A stretch of DNA of 64,000 nt, from assembly GCF_024609215.1 (NCBI RefSeq), contig NZ_JANIPD030000040.1, positions 1 through 64,000 on the forward strand. Reading direction: 5' to 3'. Position 1 is the first letter of the stretch. Each line of letters opens with the position of its first letter. Source of the stretch: Curtanaerobium respiraculi (GTDB taxonomy: Bacteria > Actinomycetota > Coriobacteriia > Coriobacteriales > Eggerthellaceae). This document shows, one piece after another, positions 16,449 through 25,036 of this stretch. Position numbers and translations under genes: made by a program. The notes under the pieces were generated by a model. It was given only the letters and a program-made list of their open reading frames with translations. It ran no database searches and was not told the DNA's origin.

Positions 16449-17881
16449 ACGTCGAACCTCCCTTGCTTCGAGGCGTTCGAGAATCCGCATTCGCGCTGGG
16501 CGGCAAGACGTTCCGCGCGTACGGGCGTCGCCGCTTCGGGGACGTTGAAGCGATCCGCACGGTCAGCGATGGCCAGCAGCTGGTACATCTCCTCCAGTTC
16601 CTCGGCATCAAAGGCGGTCTCGGGCAGGGGGAGCCCCAAGCCCTTCGCGCGCATATGCTGGCGCATCGCCGTCATCTTGTTGATGATGCTGCGCACGGGC
16701 TGCGGGTCGCCGGCGGAGAACAGCTCTGCCAGATATGCCACGGGAATGCGCATCTCGTCCGCATCAGCCAAATCGGTGGTCGCGGCCACGCGCGACAGGA
16801 TGGGGCTCAGCGGCGGGATGTACCACACCATCGGCAACGTGCGGTATTCCGCGTGCAGGGGCAGGGCCAGATTCCATTCGCAGATCAGCTTGTGCACGGG
16901 CGAATCCTGCGCCGCGAGGATCCACGAATCGGACACGCCGCCCTCCTTGGCGCTCGCGATGACGGCAGGGTCGAACGGGTCGGCCAGCACGTCCTTGATC
17001 GCGCACCAGATCTGCGCCGGGTCCTCGGTGGAGGCGGCCGCCTTCACCTTGTCCTCGTCGTAGAGCAGCACGCCGTTGTAGCGGAGGCGCCCCACGCACG
17101 TGTCGGAGCAGATGGTGGGCAGCCCGCTTTCCAGGCGCGGGTAGCAGAAGGTGCACTTCTCCGACTTGTTCGTCTCGTAGTTGTAGAAGATCTTCTTATA
17201 CGGGCAGCTGGGCACGCACGCGCGCCATCCGCGGCACTGGTCCTGGCTGATGAGCACCACGCCGTCCTCGTCGCGCTTGTACAGCGCGCCGCTGGGGCAT
17301 GCCGCCACGCAGGCGGGGTTCAGACAATGGTTGCACGTGCGCGGCAGGTACTTCATGAACAGGTCCTCGAGATCGAGCTTGATCTGCGTACCCACCTCGC
17401 TCGCCTTCTGCAGGTTCGCATCCTGCCGCGCGTGCTCGGTACCCGCCAAATCGTCATCCCAGTTGGGGCCCCAGGTGATGTCCATGCGGTTGCCGGTCAC
17501 CAGGCTGCGGGGCCGTGCGACGGGGCTGTGCTTGCGCCGCGGGGACTCGACAAGCTCGTCGTAGTCGTAGGTGTACGGCTCGAAATAGTCGTGCACGCCG
17601 GGTTGCTCGGGGTTGTAGAACAGCTTCAGGAAGCGTGCCAGCTTGCCGCCGCTGCGAAGGCGCAGCTTGCCGTCCACGAGCTCCCAGCCGCCCAGCCAGC
17701 GGTCCTGATCCTCCCAATCGCGCGGATAACCGCGCCCCGGGCGCGTCTCCACGTTGTTGAAGTACATGTATTCGGTGCCCGTCCGGTTGGTCCAGGCGTT
17801 TTTGCAGGTGATGGAGCAGGTGTGGCATCCCAGGCATTTGTCCAGGTTCATCACCATCGAGATCTGGGCTTTAATCTTCAA
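16445..17881 (-). CDS. narH: Respiratory nitrate reductase beta subunit
   Basis: 478 aa iron-sulfur subunit carrying three [4Fe-4S] clusters and one [3Fe-4S] cluster. Cysteine groups visible are CLGCHTCSITCKNAW (residues 16-30), CNHCLNPACVAACPSGALY, then CRGWRACVPSCPYK, where the Trp marks the 3Fe cluster, and KCTFCYPR with SDTCVGR. The start is TTG at 17881, inside the last codons of narG, giving the family's canonical MKIKAQISMVMNLDKC N terminus. No ATG fits. It transfers electrons from NarI haems to the molybdenum site in NarG. Confidence 0.93.
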   Translation of the reverse strand: MKIKAQISMVMNLDKCLGCHTCSITCKNAWTNRTGTEYMYFNNVETRPGRGYPRDWEDQDRWLGGWELVDGKLRLRSGGKLARFLKLFYNPEQPGVHDYFEPYTYDYDELVESPRRKHSPVARPRSLVTGNRMDITWGPNWDDDLAGTEHARQDANLQKASEVGTQIKLDLEDLFMKYLPRTCNHCLNPACVAACPSGALYKRDEDGVVLISQDQCRGWRACVPSCPYKKIFYNYETNKSEKCTFCYPRLESGLPTICSDTCVGRLRYNGVLLYDEDKVKAAASTEDPAQIWCAIKDVLADPFDPAVIASAKEGGVSDSWILAAQDSPVHKLICEWNLALPLHAEYRTLPMVWYIPPLSPILSRVAATTDLADADEMRIPVAYLAELFSAGDPQPVRSIINKMTAMRQHMRAKGLGLPLPETAFDAEELEEMYQLLAIADRADRFNVPEAATPVRAERLAAQRECGFSNASKQGRFDV

Positions 17882-20800
17882 GCCAATCGACCTCCTTCAG
17901 CTTGCGCACGACCACCAGCAGGTCGCGCTGGTTGCCCGTGGTCCCGTAGTAGTTGAAGCCGTAGCTCAGCTGGCCGTAGCCTCCGATCATGTGCGTGGGC
18001 TTCACGTGGATATGGGTGGGGCCGTTGTGGCCGGTTCCCCGCGTGCCTTCCAGCACGTTCACGCCGGGCACGTAGATATGCTTATCCTGCGCGTGGTACA
18101 TGTACAGGGTGCCCCGCGGCAGGCGGCTGGTGGAGGCGACGCGTGTGGCGACGGCGCCGTTGCGGTTGAACACCTCGATCCAGTCGTTGTCGGCGACGCC
18201 GATGGCAGCGCAATCGTCCTCGTTCATGAGCACGGTCTGCCCGCCGCGGTACAGTTGCAGAAGCTGCTGGCTGTCGAAGTACATGCTGTGCGTGCTCCAC
18301 TTGTTGTGGGGCGTCAGGTACTTCAGCGTGATCTCCGGCCCGTCCGCCTGATGCGCCATCTTCAGGGGTTTGTAGGTGAGGATGGGCTTGTACGTGGCGA
18401 GCGCCTCGCCCAGCTCCTGCATCATGTCGTGATCCAGATAGTACGACTGGCGCCCGGTGACGGTGCGGAAGGGCAGCTTCTCCTCCACGTTCATGGTGAA
18501 GGGGGTGAACCGCCGGCCGGTGTTCGACCCGGTGAACGCCGGCGTGGTGATGACCTCGGCGGGCTGCACCTGCGTTTGACGGTAGGTGACGGCGATGTCT
18601 TCCTTGCCGCGCGCCAGGTCGGCCAGGTTGTCCAAGCCGCTGATCTTCTCAAGTCCTTCGAACGCCGCCACGGCAAGCTTGCCGTTCGACGTGGTCGACA
18701 TGTGCAGCACGGCGTCCACGGCATGCTCGGCTTCCTTCACGGAAGGAAGGCCGCAGCTGATCAGCCCTTTATCCTTGATTACGCCGTTGCGGTCGGCGAC
18801 TTCCCTATATGCCTGCTCGGTGCTCCAACTGAAACCCCTCTGGGCCATCGTCTTGCTGACGTTGGGGCCGAGCGCGATGTACTTGTCGTACGTGGTGGTG
18901 TAGTCGCGCACCACATGCGCAAGGTTGGGCATGGTCTTGCCGGGGATGGGCTCGCATTCGCCGCGCGCCCAGTCCCGCACCTTGCCTTCGGCCTGCGCCA
19001 GCTCTGCCGGGGCGTCGTGCATCAGCGGGGTGGCGACGATGTCATCGAGCGGCTGGAGGCCCGCTTCGCGCGCCACATCCGATACCGCGGCGGCGAGCGT
19101 CCGGAAGATGTCCCAGTCGCTGCGGCTTTCCCAGCCAGGTTTCACGGCTTCGCTGAAGGGATGGATGAACGGGTGCATGTCGGTGGAGCTGATGTCCACC
19201 TTCTCGTACCAGGTCGCGGTGGGCAGCACGATATCGGAATACAGCGGGGTGGTGGTCATACGGAAGTCCAGGCTCACCATCAGGTCGAGCTTGCCCTCCA
19301 ACACCTCTGGGCGCACCTTGATCTCCTCCGGCTCGACTGCGCGGTGCTCGTCCTCCACGATGTTGTTCTGAGCGCCCAGCAGGTACTTGAAGAAATACTC
19401 GCTGCCCTTGGCGGAGGAGCCGAGCAGATTGGCGCGCCATGCCACCAGGTTGCGCGGCCAGTTCTCGGGCGCGTCGGGATCGGCGTAGGCAAAGCCGATC
19501 CGCTTCGATTTCAGCTGATCGACCAAGTAGCCCTTGATTCCCTCGTCATCTGCGGCGCCGGCGGCCTTCGCGTCGGCCACGATCGCGGCCCCCGGCTTGT
19601 CGAACGTGGGGTAGGCGGGCAGCCAGCCCAAACGAGCCGCCAGCACGTTGTAGTCGCCGCTGAAGCGGTAGCGCGGCTCGCGCAAGGGGCTCGCCAGATC
19701 CTTGACGTCGATCTCGTCGCTGCGCCATTGGTCGGTGGCGAAGTACCAGAAGCTGGTGCCGTTCATCAGCCGCGGGGGAGCCTGCCAGTCGCTGGCCGTC
19801 ATCATCGCCGCCCAACCCTCGGCGGGCCGCAGCTTCTCCTGGCCGACGTAATGCGCCCAGCCTCCCCCGTTGCGCCCTTCGGTCGCCGTGAACAGCAATA
19901 TGTTCAGCACGGTGCGGTAAATGTCGTCGGCATGGTACCAGTGGTTGATGCCCGCGCCCATGATGATCATGCTGCGCCCCTGCGTGGCGATGGAGTTGTC
20001 TGCGAACTCGCGCGCCGTGCGGATGACGGTCGCGGCGTCGCAGCCGGTGATACGCTGCTGCCATGCGGGAGTGAACAGGCATTCCGCATCATCGTAGCCG
20101 CGGGCGCCGTCGCCCATGCCGCGATCGATCCCGTATTGGGAAAGCAGCACGTCGTGCACGGTCGCCACCGGCCGCACGCTTCCGTCCGCCAGCGTCACGT
20201 GACGCACGGGCACGTTGCGGTAGAACACGCCCTCGCGGTCATCGCCGAAATAGGGGAACGCCGCCCTCACCACGTCATCGCGCGTGTCCACGAACGAGAG
20301 GACCGGATCGATCGCCTCGCCCGTCAGGCTGTTCTCCAGCTTCAGGTTCCACTTCCGCTGGTTGCCCCAACGGTCGCCCATGGTGCCGTTGGGAATCGTG
20401 AGCTCGCCGCTTGCCGCGTCGAGCACGTAGAAGTTGAATTCGGGGTTCTTCGCCCTCGCGCCCATATCGGCGGCGTTCACGAATCGCCCCGGCTCCCAAT
20501 AGCCGTCGCGCTCGTCCATGAAGATGACGAACGGCATGTCGGTGAACTGCTTGGCGTAGCCCAGGAAGAACGGCTCGGGCTTCTTCCAATAGTACTCGTT
20601 TAAGATGACGTGGCCCATTGCCATGGCGAGCGCGCTGTCGGAGCCGGTTGCCGGCGCCAGCCACGTGTCGGCGAACTCGCAGAACTCGGCGTAATCGGGG
20701 GAGACCGCCACCACCTTAGTGCCCTTGTAGCGCACCTCGGAAAGATAGTGCGCATCCGGCGTGCGCGTCTGCGGCACATTGGAGCCCCAGAGCATCAGGT

Positions 20801-21566
20801 AGCCCGCGTTGTACCAGTCGGAGCTTTCGGGGACGTCGGTCTGATCGCCCCATACCTGCGGGCTCGCGGGCGGAAGGTCGGCGTACCAGTCGTAGAACGA
20901 AAGCTGCGCGCCGCCCATCAGCTGGATGAAGCGCGCGCCCGCCGCGTACGAGAGCATGCTCATGGCGGGGATGACCGAGAAGCCCGCGTTGCGGTCGGGG
21001 CCGAAGGTGTAGGCCGTGTACAGGTACGAGGCAGCCACGATCTCGCTCGCCTCTTCCCAGGTAGAGCGCACCATGCCGCCCAGCCCGCGCACCTTCTTGT
21101 AGCGTGCCATCTTCGACGGGTCGCTCGCGATGCTGGCCCACGCCTCGTAGGCGGTTGCGTGCGTTTTGCGCGCCTCGCGCCACAGCTCGGCCAATTCCGC
21201 GCGCAGGTAGGGATACTTGATGCGCAGCGGTCCGTACAGGTACCAGCTGAAGCTCGCCCCGCGCGGGCAACCGCGCGGCTCGTGATTGGGGATGCCCTCC
21301 TCGGTCTCGGGATAGTCGGTCGCCTGGTTCTCCCACGTGACGATTCCGTTCTTCACGTAGATGTCCCAGCTGCACGATCCGGTGCAGTTCACGCCATGGG
21401 TGCTTCGCACGACCTTGTCGTGCGCCCAGCGGTCGCGATACATGTCCTCCCAATCGCGTCCCCCGTTGCGCACCTCCTGGTACCCGGAAGCCGAGACGCC
21501 CGGCGCAATGTCTGCGGGGATGTCGTCGGCGCGGCGGATGTGGGAAAACTCGTCTAACCTTCCCAT
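17871..21566 (-). CDS. narG: Respiratory nitrate reductase alpha subunit (Mo-bisPGD)
   Basis: 1231 aa, the usual NarG length. It reduces nitrate to nitrite at a Mo-bis(molybdopterin guanine dinucleotide) centre. Visible are the FS0 cluster motif HGVNCTGSCSWDIYVKNG with its His-Cys pattern near residues 58-75, the NHEPRGCPRGASFSWYLYGP stretch, and the molybdenum-binding segment YNAGYLMLWGSNVPQTRTPD, whose Asp should be near residue 249. The N terminus has no Tat motif, so the enzyme should face the cytoplasm as in E. coli. GGAGG precedes the ATG. It follows narK by 63 nt. Confidence 0.95.
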   Translation of the reverse strand: MGRLDEFSHIRRADDIPADIAPGVSASGYQEVRNGGRDWEDMYRDRWAHDKVVRSTHGVNCTGSCSWDIYVKNGIVTWENQATDYPETEEGIPNHEPRGCPRGASFSWYLYGPLRIKYPYLRAELAELWREARKTHATAYEAWASIASDPSKMARYKKVRGLGGMVRSTWEEASEIVAASYLYTAYTFGPDRNAGFSVIPAMSMLSYAAGARFIQLMGGAQLSFYDWYADLPPASPQVWGDQTDVPESSDWYNAGYLMLWGSNVPQTRTPDAHYLSEVRYKGTKVVAVSPDYAEFCEFADTWLAPATGSDSALAMAMGHVILNEYYWKKPEPFFLGYAKQFTDMPFVIFMDERDGYWEPGRFVNAADMGARAKNPEFNFYVLDAASGELTIPNGTMGDRWGNQRKWNLKLENSLTGEAIDPVLSFVDTRDDVVRAAFPYFGDDREGVFYRNVPVRHVTLADGSVRPVATVHDVLLSQYGIDRGMGDGARGYDDAECLFTPAWQQRITGCDAATVIRTAREFADNSIATQGRSMIIMGAGINHWYHADDIYRTVLNILLFTATEGRNGGGWAHYVGQEKLRPAEGWAAMMTASDWQAPPRLMNGTSFWYFATDQWRSDEIDVKDLASPLREPRYRFSGDYNVLAARLGWLPAYPTFDKPGAAIVADAKAAGAADDEGIKGYLVDQLKSKRIGFAYADPDAPENWPRNLVAWRANLLGSSAKGSEYFFKYLLGAQNNIVEDEHRAVEPEEIKVRPEVLEGKLDLMVSLDFRMTTTPLYSDIVLPTATWYEKVDISSTDMHPFIHPFSEAVKPGWESRSDWDIFRTLAAAVSDVAREAGLQPLDDIVATPLMHDAPAELAQAEGKVRDWARGECEPIPGKTMPNLAHVVRDYTTTYDKYIALGPNVSKTMAQRGFSWSTEQAYREVADRNGVIKDKGLISCGLPSVKEAEHAVDAVLHMSTTSNGKLAVAAFEGLEKISGLDNLADLARGKEDIAVTYRQTQVQPAEVITTPAFTGSNTGRRFTPFTMNVEEKLPFRTVTGRQSYYLDHDMMQELGEALATYKPILTYKPLKMAHQADGPEITLKYLTPHNKWSTHSMYFDSQQLLQLYRGGQTVLMNEDDCAAIGVADNDWIEVFNRNGAVATRVASTSRLPRGTLYMYHAQDKHIYVPGVNVLEGTRGTGHNGPTHIHVKPTHMIGGYGQLSYGFNYYGTTGNQRDLLVVVRKLKEVDWLED

Positions 21567-21629
21567 TCTCGCCCTCCTTCTTTCAAACTAAGATGCCGGA
21601 GCGTTTCGCCCCGGCATCGATTTCCCGTG

Positions 21630-22955
21630 TCAGCACTTCACTTCCGCGTTCTTGCGCGTGTACACGACCCAGGTGAGGGCCAGCGTCACAACGGTGAAGC
21701 AGGCGAGGACCACCAGCGCGGTGAAATAGTCGCTGCGGAACAGTATGGGGATGATGAAGGCGCCGTACGCGGCGATGCCCGCCGTGAAGCCCGTCACCTG
21801 GCTGGCCTGCTGCCTGTCGTGGAAGATGTTGGGCACCATGCGGAATGTGGCGCCGTTGATCATGCCGGTGGTCAGGAACAGCACCAGGAAGGCGATGAAG
21901 AACAGCGCGAAGTTGTGTGCTTGGATCTCGATGATGACCAGGATGGTGCAGATGAGCATGATGGCCAGGCTCACGAAGGTGACCTTCGCGCCCGAGTCGA
22001 TCTTGTCGGACAGCCAGCCGCCCACGGGACGGATCCCGGCGCCGATGAGGGGGCCCAAAAACATCATCATGGAGGCGTCTACCTCAGGGAAGACCGCCTT
22101 GATGATCAGCGCGAGCGCCATGGAGTAGCCAATGAACGATCCGAATCCGCACGTGTAGATGATGGTCATGAACCAGGTGTGCTTGTTCTTGAAGATGGCG
22201 AGCATCTGCGCGGGGCTCTGCTTCTCCATGGGGAGGTTGTCCATGAAGAACCATACGAGCACCAGCGAGACGACGATGGGGACGATCCAGACGAAGCAGG
22301 CGTTCTGCAGGAACAGCTGCGTTCCCACAGGGGTGGTCGCCGCGCCGCCGATGCCCATGTTCATGCCTATGACGATAGGGGTGACGAAGTAAGTGACCGC
22401 CACGCCCAGGTTGCCGATGCCGGCATTCAGGCCGTTCGCGGTGCCCTTCTTGGCGATGGGGAAGAAGAAGCCGATATTGGCCATGCTCGCCGCGAAGTTG
22501 GAAAGCGAAAGCCCCAGCAGGGCGAACCAGAAGCAGAACATGCCGAAGCTGGTGGAGGCATCCTGCACCGCCATGCCGATGCCGACGAGGGGGATCAGCA
22601 TGAATGCGGTGGAGACGAAGGTGAAGTTGCGTCCGCCGAAAATGGCCGGCAGGTAGGTGAACACCAGACGCCCGGTGGCGCCGATCAGGCCGGGGAGCGC
22701 GGTGAGCAGGAACAGGTCGCTTGCGCTGAAATCGAATCCGGCGTTGCCCAGTTGCGCGCTGACGAGCGCGGCGAGCGTGTTCACGCAGAACGACATGAGC
22801 AGCGCGATGATGGAGACGACGAGATTGCGGTTTGCCGCGCCCTTGCCGTACTTCTCCCAGAACACGGGGTTCTCGGGGTCCCAATGGGCGATGATGTCCT
22901 TGCGTGTGGGGTTCGGTCCGAGCTCCGCGATAGGTTCAACTTGCGATTGCGCCAT
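21630..22955 (-). CDS. narK: NarK-type nitrate/nitrite MFS transporter
   Basis: 441 aa with about 12 membrane segments. The nitrate-signature regions of NarK/NNP transporters are present: LSNFAASMANIGFFFPIAKKG with the following GNLGVAVTYFVTP, and GFGSFIGYSMALALIIK in the second half. The ATG at 22955 is chosen because GGAGGAAGC precedes it. A longer open frame exists upstream but has no start context. As the first gene of narKGHJI it imports nitrate and/or exports nitrite for the cytoplasmic reductase. Confidence 0.92.
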   Translation of the reverse strand: MAQSQVEPIAELGPNPTRKDIIAHWDPENPVFWEKYGKGAANRNLVVSIIALLMSFCVNTLAALVSAQLGNAGFDFSASDLFLLTALPGLIGATGRLVFTYLPAIFGGRNFTFVSTAFMLIPLVGIGMAVQDASTSFGMFCFWFALLGLSLSNFAASMANIGFFFPIAKKGTANGLNAGIGNLGVAVTYFVTPIVIGMNMGIGGAATTPVGTQLFLQNACFVWIVPIVVSLVLVWFFMDNLPMEKQSPAQMLAIFKNKHTWFMTIIYTCGFGSFIGYSMALALIIKAVFPEVDASMMMFLGPLIGAGIRPVGGWLSDKIDSGAKVTFVSLAIMLICTILVIIEIQAHNFALFFIAFLVLFLTTGMINGATFRMVPNIFHDRQQASQVTGFTAGIAAYGAFIIPILFRSDYFTALVVLACFTVVTLALTWVVYTRKNAEVKC

Positions 22956-23008
22956 GCGCTTCCTCCTTCTCCGCAGCGCGGGGACATCCTGCGCCAAAGC
23001 CGGGGACA

Positions 23009-23235
23009 TCATCTCACCTGATGGGTGGCGAAGTACGTTGCGATGGCAACGGGCGGGAACTCCCACGCTGCCAAAGGAATCGATTTAGGGGAAACCCTTA
23101 GCGATCTGCCTGCCGGTGCAAGATAGGGGGAACGCGAGCGTCGCGGAGATGGGTGCGAGCATGACCAGCCAAAGCCCCGAGTAGGCAGCTGTCTCGCTGC
23201 CGAGCGCCGCATGCATCGTTTCGATGGCGGACTGT
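23009..23235 (-). pseudogene. Membrane-protein gene remnant
   Basis: Two short minus-strand stretches in different frames look protein-coding. One is hydrophobic (AAYSGLWLVMLAPISATLAF, then PLSCTGRQIA) and the other ends PLAAWEFPPVAIATYFATHQ. They may be pieces of one decayed membrane-protein gene between narK and the LuxR regulator. A 53-bp part is duplicated at 26673-26725. The parent family is not recognised. Confidence 0.25.
23101..23153. repeat. 53-bp dispersed repeat, copy 1
   Basis: This segment is repeated at 26673-26725 in the same orientation, 51 of 53 bases identical by eye (the difference is TC versus CT near the end). The copies flank the region holding the LuxR regulator and the flavoprotein reductase. 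Confidence 0.8.
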
Positions 23236-23247
23236 CGGGTGGGATAG

Positions 23248-24933
23248 CTAATCGAGCAGTTCGTGGAGGTCGTTCTTATTGTGCACGCCCAGCTTCGCAT
23301 AAGCGCTTTTCGCGTGGCTCCGCACGGTGTTCTCGCTGATGAACAAAAGGTCGCCGATACGCGCTTTGCTGTTGCCGCGCAGCATCAGCTCGACGACCTC
23401 CGCCTCGCGTTCCGTGAGGTTCCATTCGGCGATGAGCCGCGGTTGCAGGGCCACCGTGCCGCGTGCGGTTGCTGATGGAGGGGCGGCAAGATCCGATTCC
23501 TGGGCGGCTGGGGAAGTCTGGCCGATCCGCTCCGCCATCCCGTCCGGCGCAGCGGAATCGACAGCTCCGGTACAGTCTGCCCTTCCCGGTGCCCGCCCTG
23601 GTTCGATGGGGGGATCCGCTGTTGCGACGGCTCCAGCTGAGGCGGTAGCTCCACGCGCGCTGGTTCGGGAATCAGCCTCGGATCTGCCGCTTTTTCCCGA
23701 AGCTGCATCCTTGGCGCTTCGTTTGCCTGCGGCACTGTTCGAGAGGTCGGAATAGAACGGGCGCACGCGGGGGATGCTGTCGCTGATCAGCACCGCCGTG
23801 GCAGCGGAGACGATGCAGATGAGCGCGGCGACGATGACGATGCTGTTCCCGGAATCCAGGGCGAGGGTCAGCATGGTCCAACGGCCGATCTCGCGGGAGA
23901 GCAGGAACACGGCCCAGGCGATCCCCAATGTCGCATAGGGTGACGTAGAGCTGTGGCGCGCAATATCGTAGCAGGTGAACCATAGTATGCAGAGCATGCA
24001 CGTGTTGGCGATCGATGCGATCGATGTGCCGAGCTGCGAGGGGAGTCCGCCGGGGAATGACCCCATGAGGACGATGCTCAGCAGGATGAGCCCGATCTCG
24101 AGTCGCCAGAGTAGCGCATAGCTGATCTTGAACCCGCGCCCGCAGACAGCGTACACCCCCACAGCCACGATCGTCACAACGCCAAGCTGGTGAAACAGCT
24201 GCTGCGCGAGCGTGAAGGGGATGGGTTCTCCGGTGGGAAACCCCCTGAGCACCCCGACGGCGAACATGAGCAGCGCGATTCCGGCGTTGACGCGCACCAC
24301 GGTGGACACGGGTTCGCGGTCGTAGACGGTGTCCTGCGATGCGGGGTCTTCCTCGTAGAGCGACGCAGCCCCGGTGAGAGCCATGGCGCGGCGCAGCGAG
24401 ACGAGCGAGAGCGTGGGCAGAGCGATGCTGATCATATAGCAGGTGCCTTGCGGGAGAAACCCGACCAGCAGGCCCAACAGCGACCCCAGTCCCAGTGAGC
24501 CCATGGCGCAGATGAACGCCTTCACGGGTTCGAGCCGCAGGTAGAATTGCATCCACATGCCGCCACCCCAAACGATGCCCGTGGCGGCGAACCAGCAGGC
24601 AAGGGCATCGAAGCCCTGAATCCGGCTTTGCGTCCCCAGCAGGAACAGCACGCCCGCAAGCGTCATGAGCGGGATGGAAAGCCAGGTGAGCGCCCGCCTG
24701 AAGGCGGGCGGGAAGCCGCGTTGCACGATAATAGCTACCAGGATGAGCGTGATCGCAGCGCGGGGAAAGTTGATTCCCAAGCTGACCACGCCGGCATCGC
24801 TGAGCAGGTAGCGGTCGTAAAGGATGCACTGAATCCATACGCGGACGAGGGCGAGCCCGAAAAACGACAGCTGCAATCCTGCGAACGCGCGCGAGAGCGC
24901 ATTGCCGGATGTGCGGCGTAATTCGTTTGCCAT
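23248..24933 (-). CDS. Membrane-anchored LuxR-family regulator
   Basis: 561 aa. Residues ~15-390 hold about 12 hydrophobic helices, a transporter-like sensory domain. A ~100-residue Ala/Ser/Gly/Pro-rich linker (about 396-497) follows, then a LuxR-type helix-turn-helix (WNLTEREAEVVELMLRGNSK, then ISENTVRSHAKSAYAKLGVH). This architecture is common in Eggerthellaceae next to respiratory flavoproteins. GAGGTGGG precedes the ATG. The gene lies 103 nt downstream of the Tat flavoprotein on the same strand and probably controls it. Its own promoter overlaps a perfect inverted repeat, which suggests feedback control. The ligand is unknown. Confidence 0.85.
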   Translation of the reverse strand: MANELRRTSGNALSRAFAGLQLSFFGLALVRVWIQCILYDRYLLSDAGVVSLGINFPRAAITLILVAIIVQRGFPPAFRRALTWLSIPLMTLAGVLFLLGTQSRIQGFDALACWFAATGIVWGGGMWMQFYLRLEPVKAFICAMGSLGLGSLLGLLVGFLPQGTCYMISIALPTLSLVSLRRAMALTGAASLYEEDPASQDTVYDREPVSTVVRVNAGIALLMFAVGVLRGFPTGEPIPFTLAQQLFHQLGVVTIVAVGVYAVCGRGFKISYALLWRLEIGLILLSIVLMGSFPGGLPSQLGTSIASIANTCMLCILWFTCYDIARHSSTSPYATLGIAWAVFLLSREIGRWTMLTLALDSGNSIVIVAALICIVSAATAVLISDSIPRVRPFYSDLSNSAAGKRSAKDAASGKSGRSEADSRTSARGATASAGAVATADPPIEPGRAPGRADCTGAVDSAAPDGMAERIGQTSPAAQESDLAAPPSATARGTVALQPRLIAEWNLTEREAEVVELMLRGNSKARIGDLLFISENTVRSHAKSAYAKLGVHNKNDLHELLD

Positions 24934-24949
24934 GGTCCCACCTCGTTGT

Positions 24950-24985
24950 ATCCCCTGCCGTTATGAGATTATAGCGGCAGGGGAT
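24950..24985 (-). promoter_or_regulatory. Inverted repeat enclosing a TATAAT box, LuxR promoter
   Basis: A perfect 11-bp inverted repeat (ATCCCCTGCCG at 24950-24960 and its complement at 24975-24985) encloses a 14-nt loop containing TATAAT on the minus strand (24968-24973). No -35 hexamer is seen at 17 nt, so activator dependence or repression at this site is likely. It could also serve as a terminator for the upstream reductase gene, but no T tract follows it. Confidence 0.5.
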
Positions 24986-25036
24986 GGGAATGTGTGGGCA
25001 GGTCGATTTGCAGGGAAACTTGCCCGCCAGGAGGGG

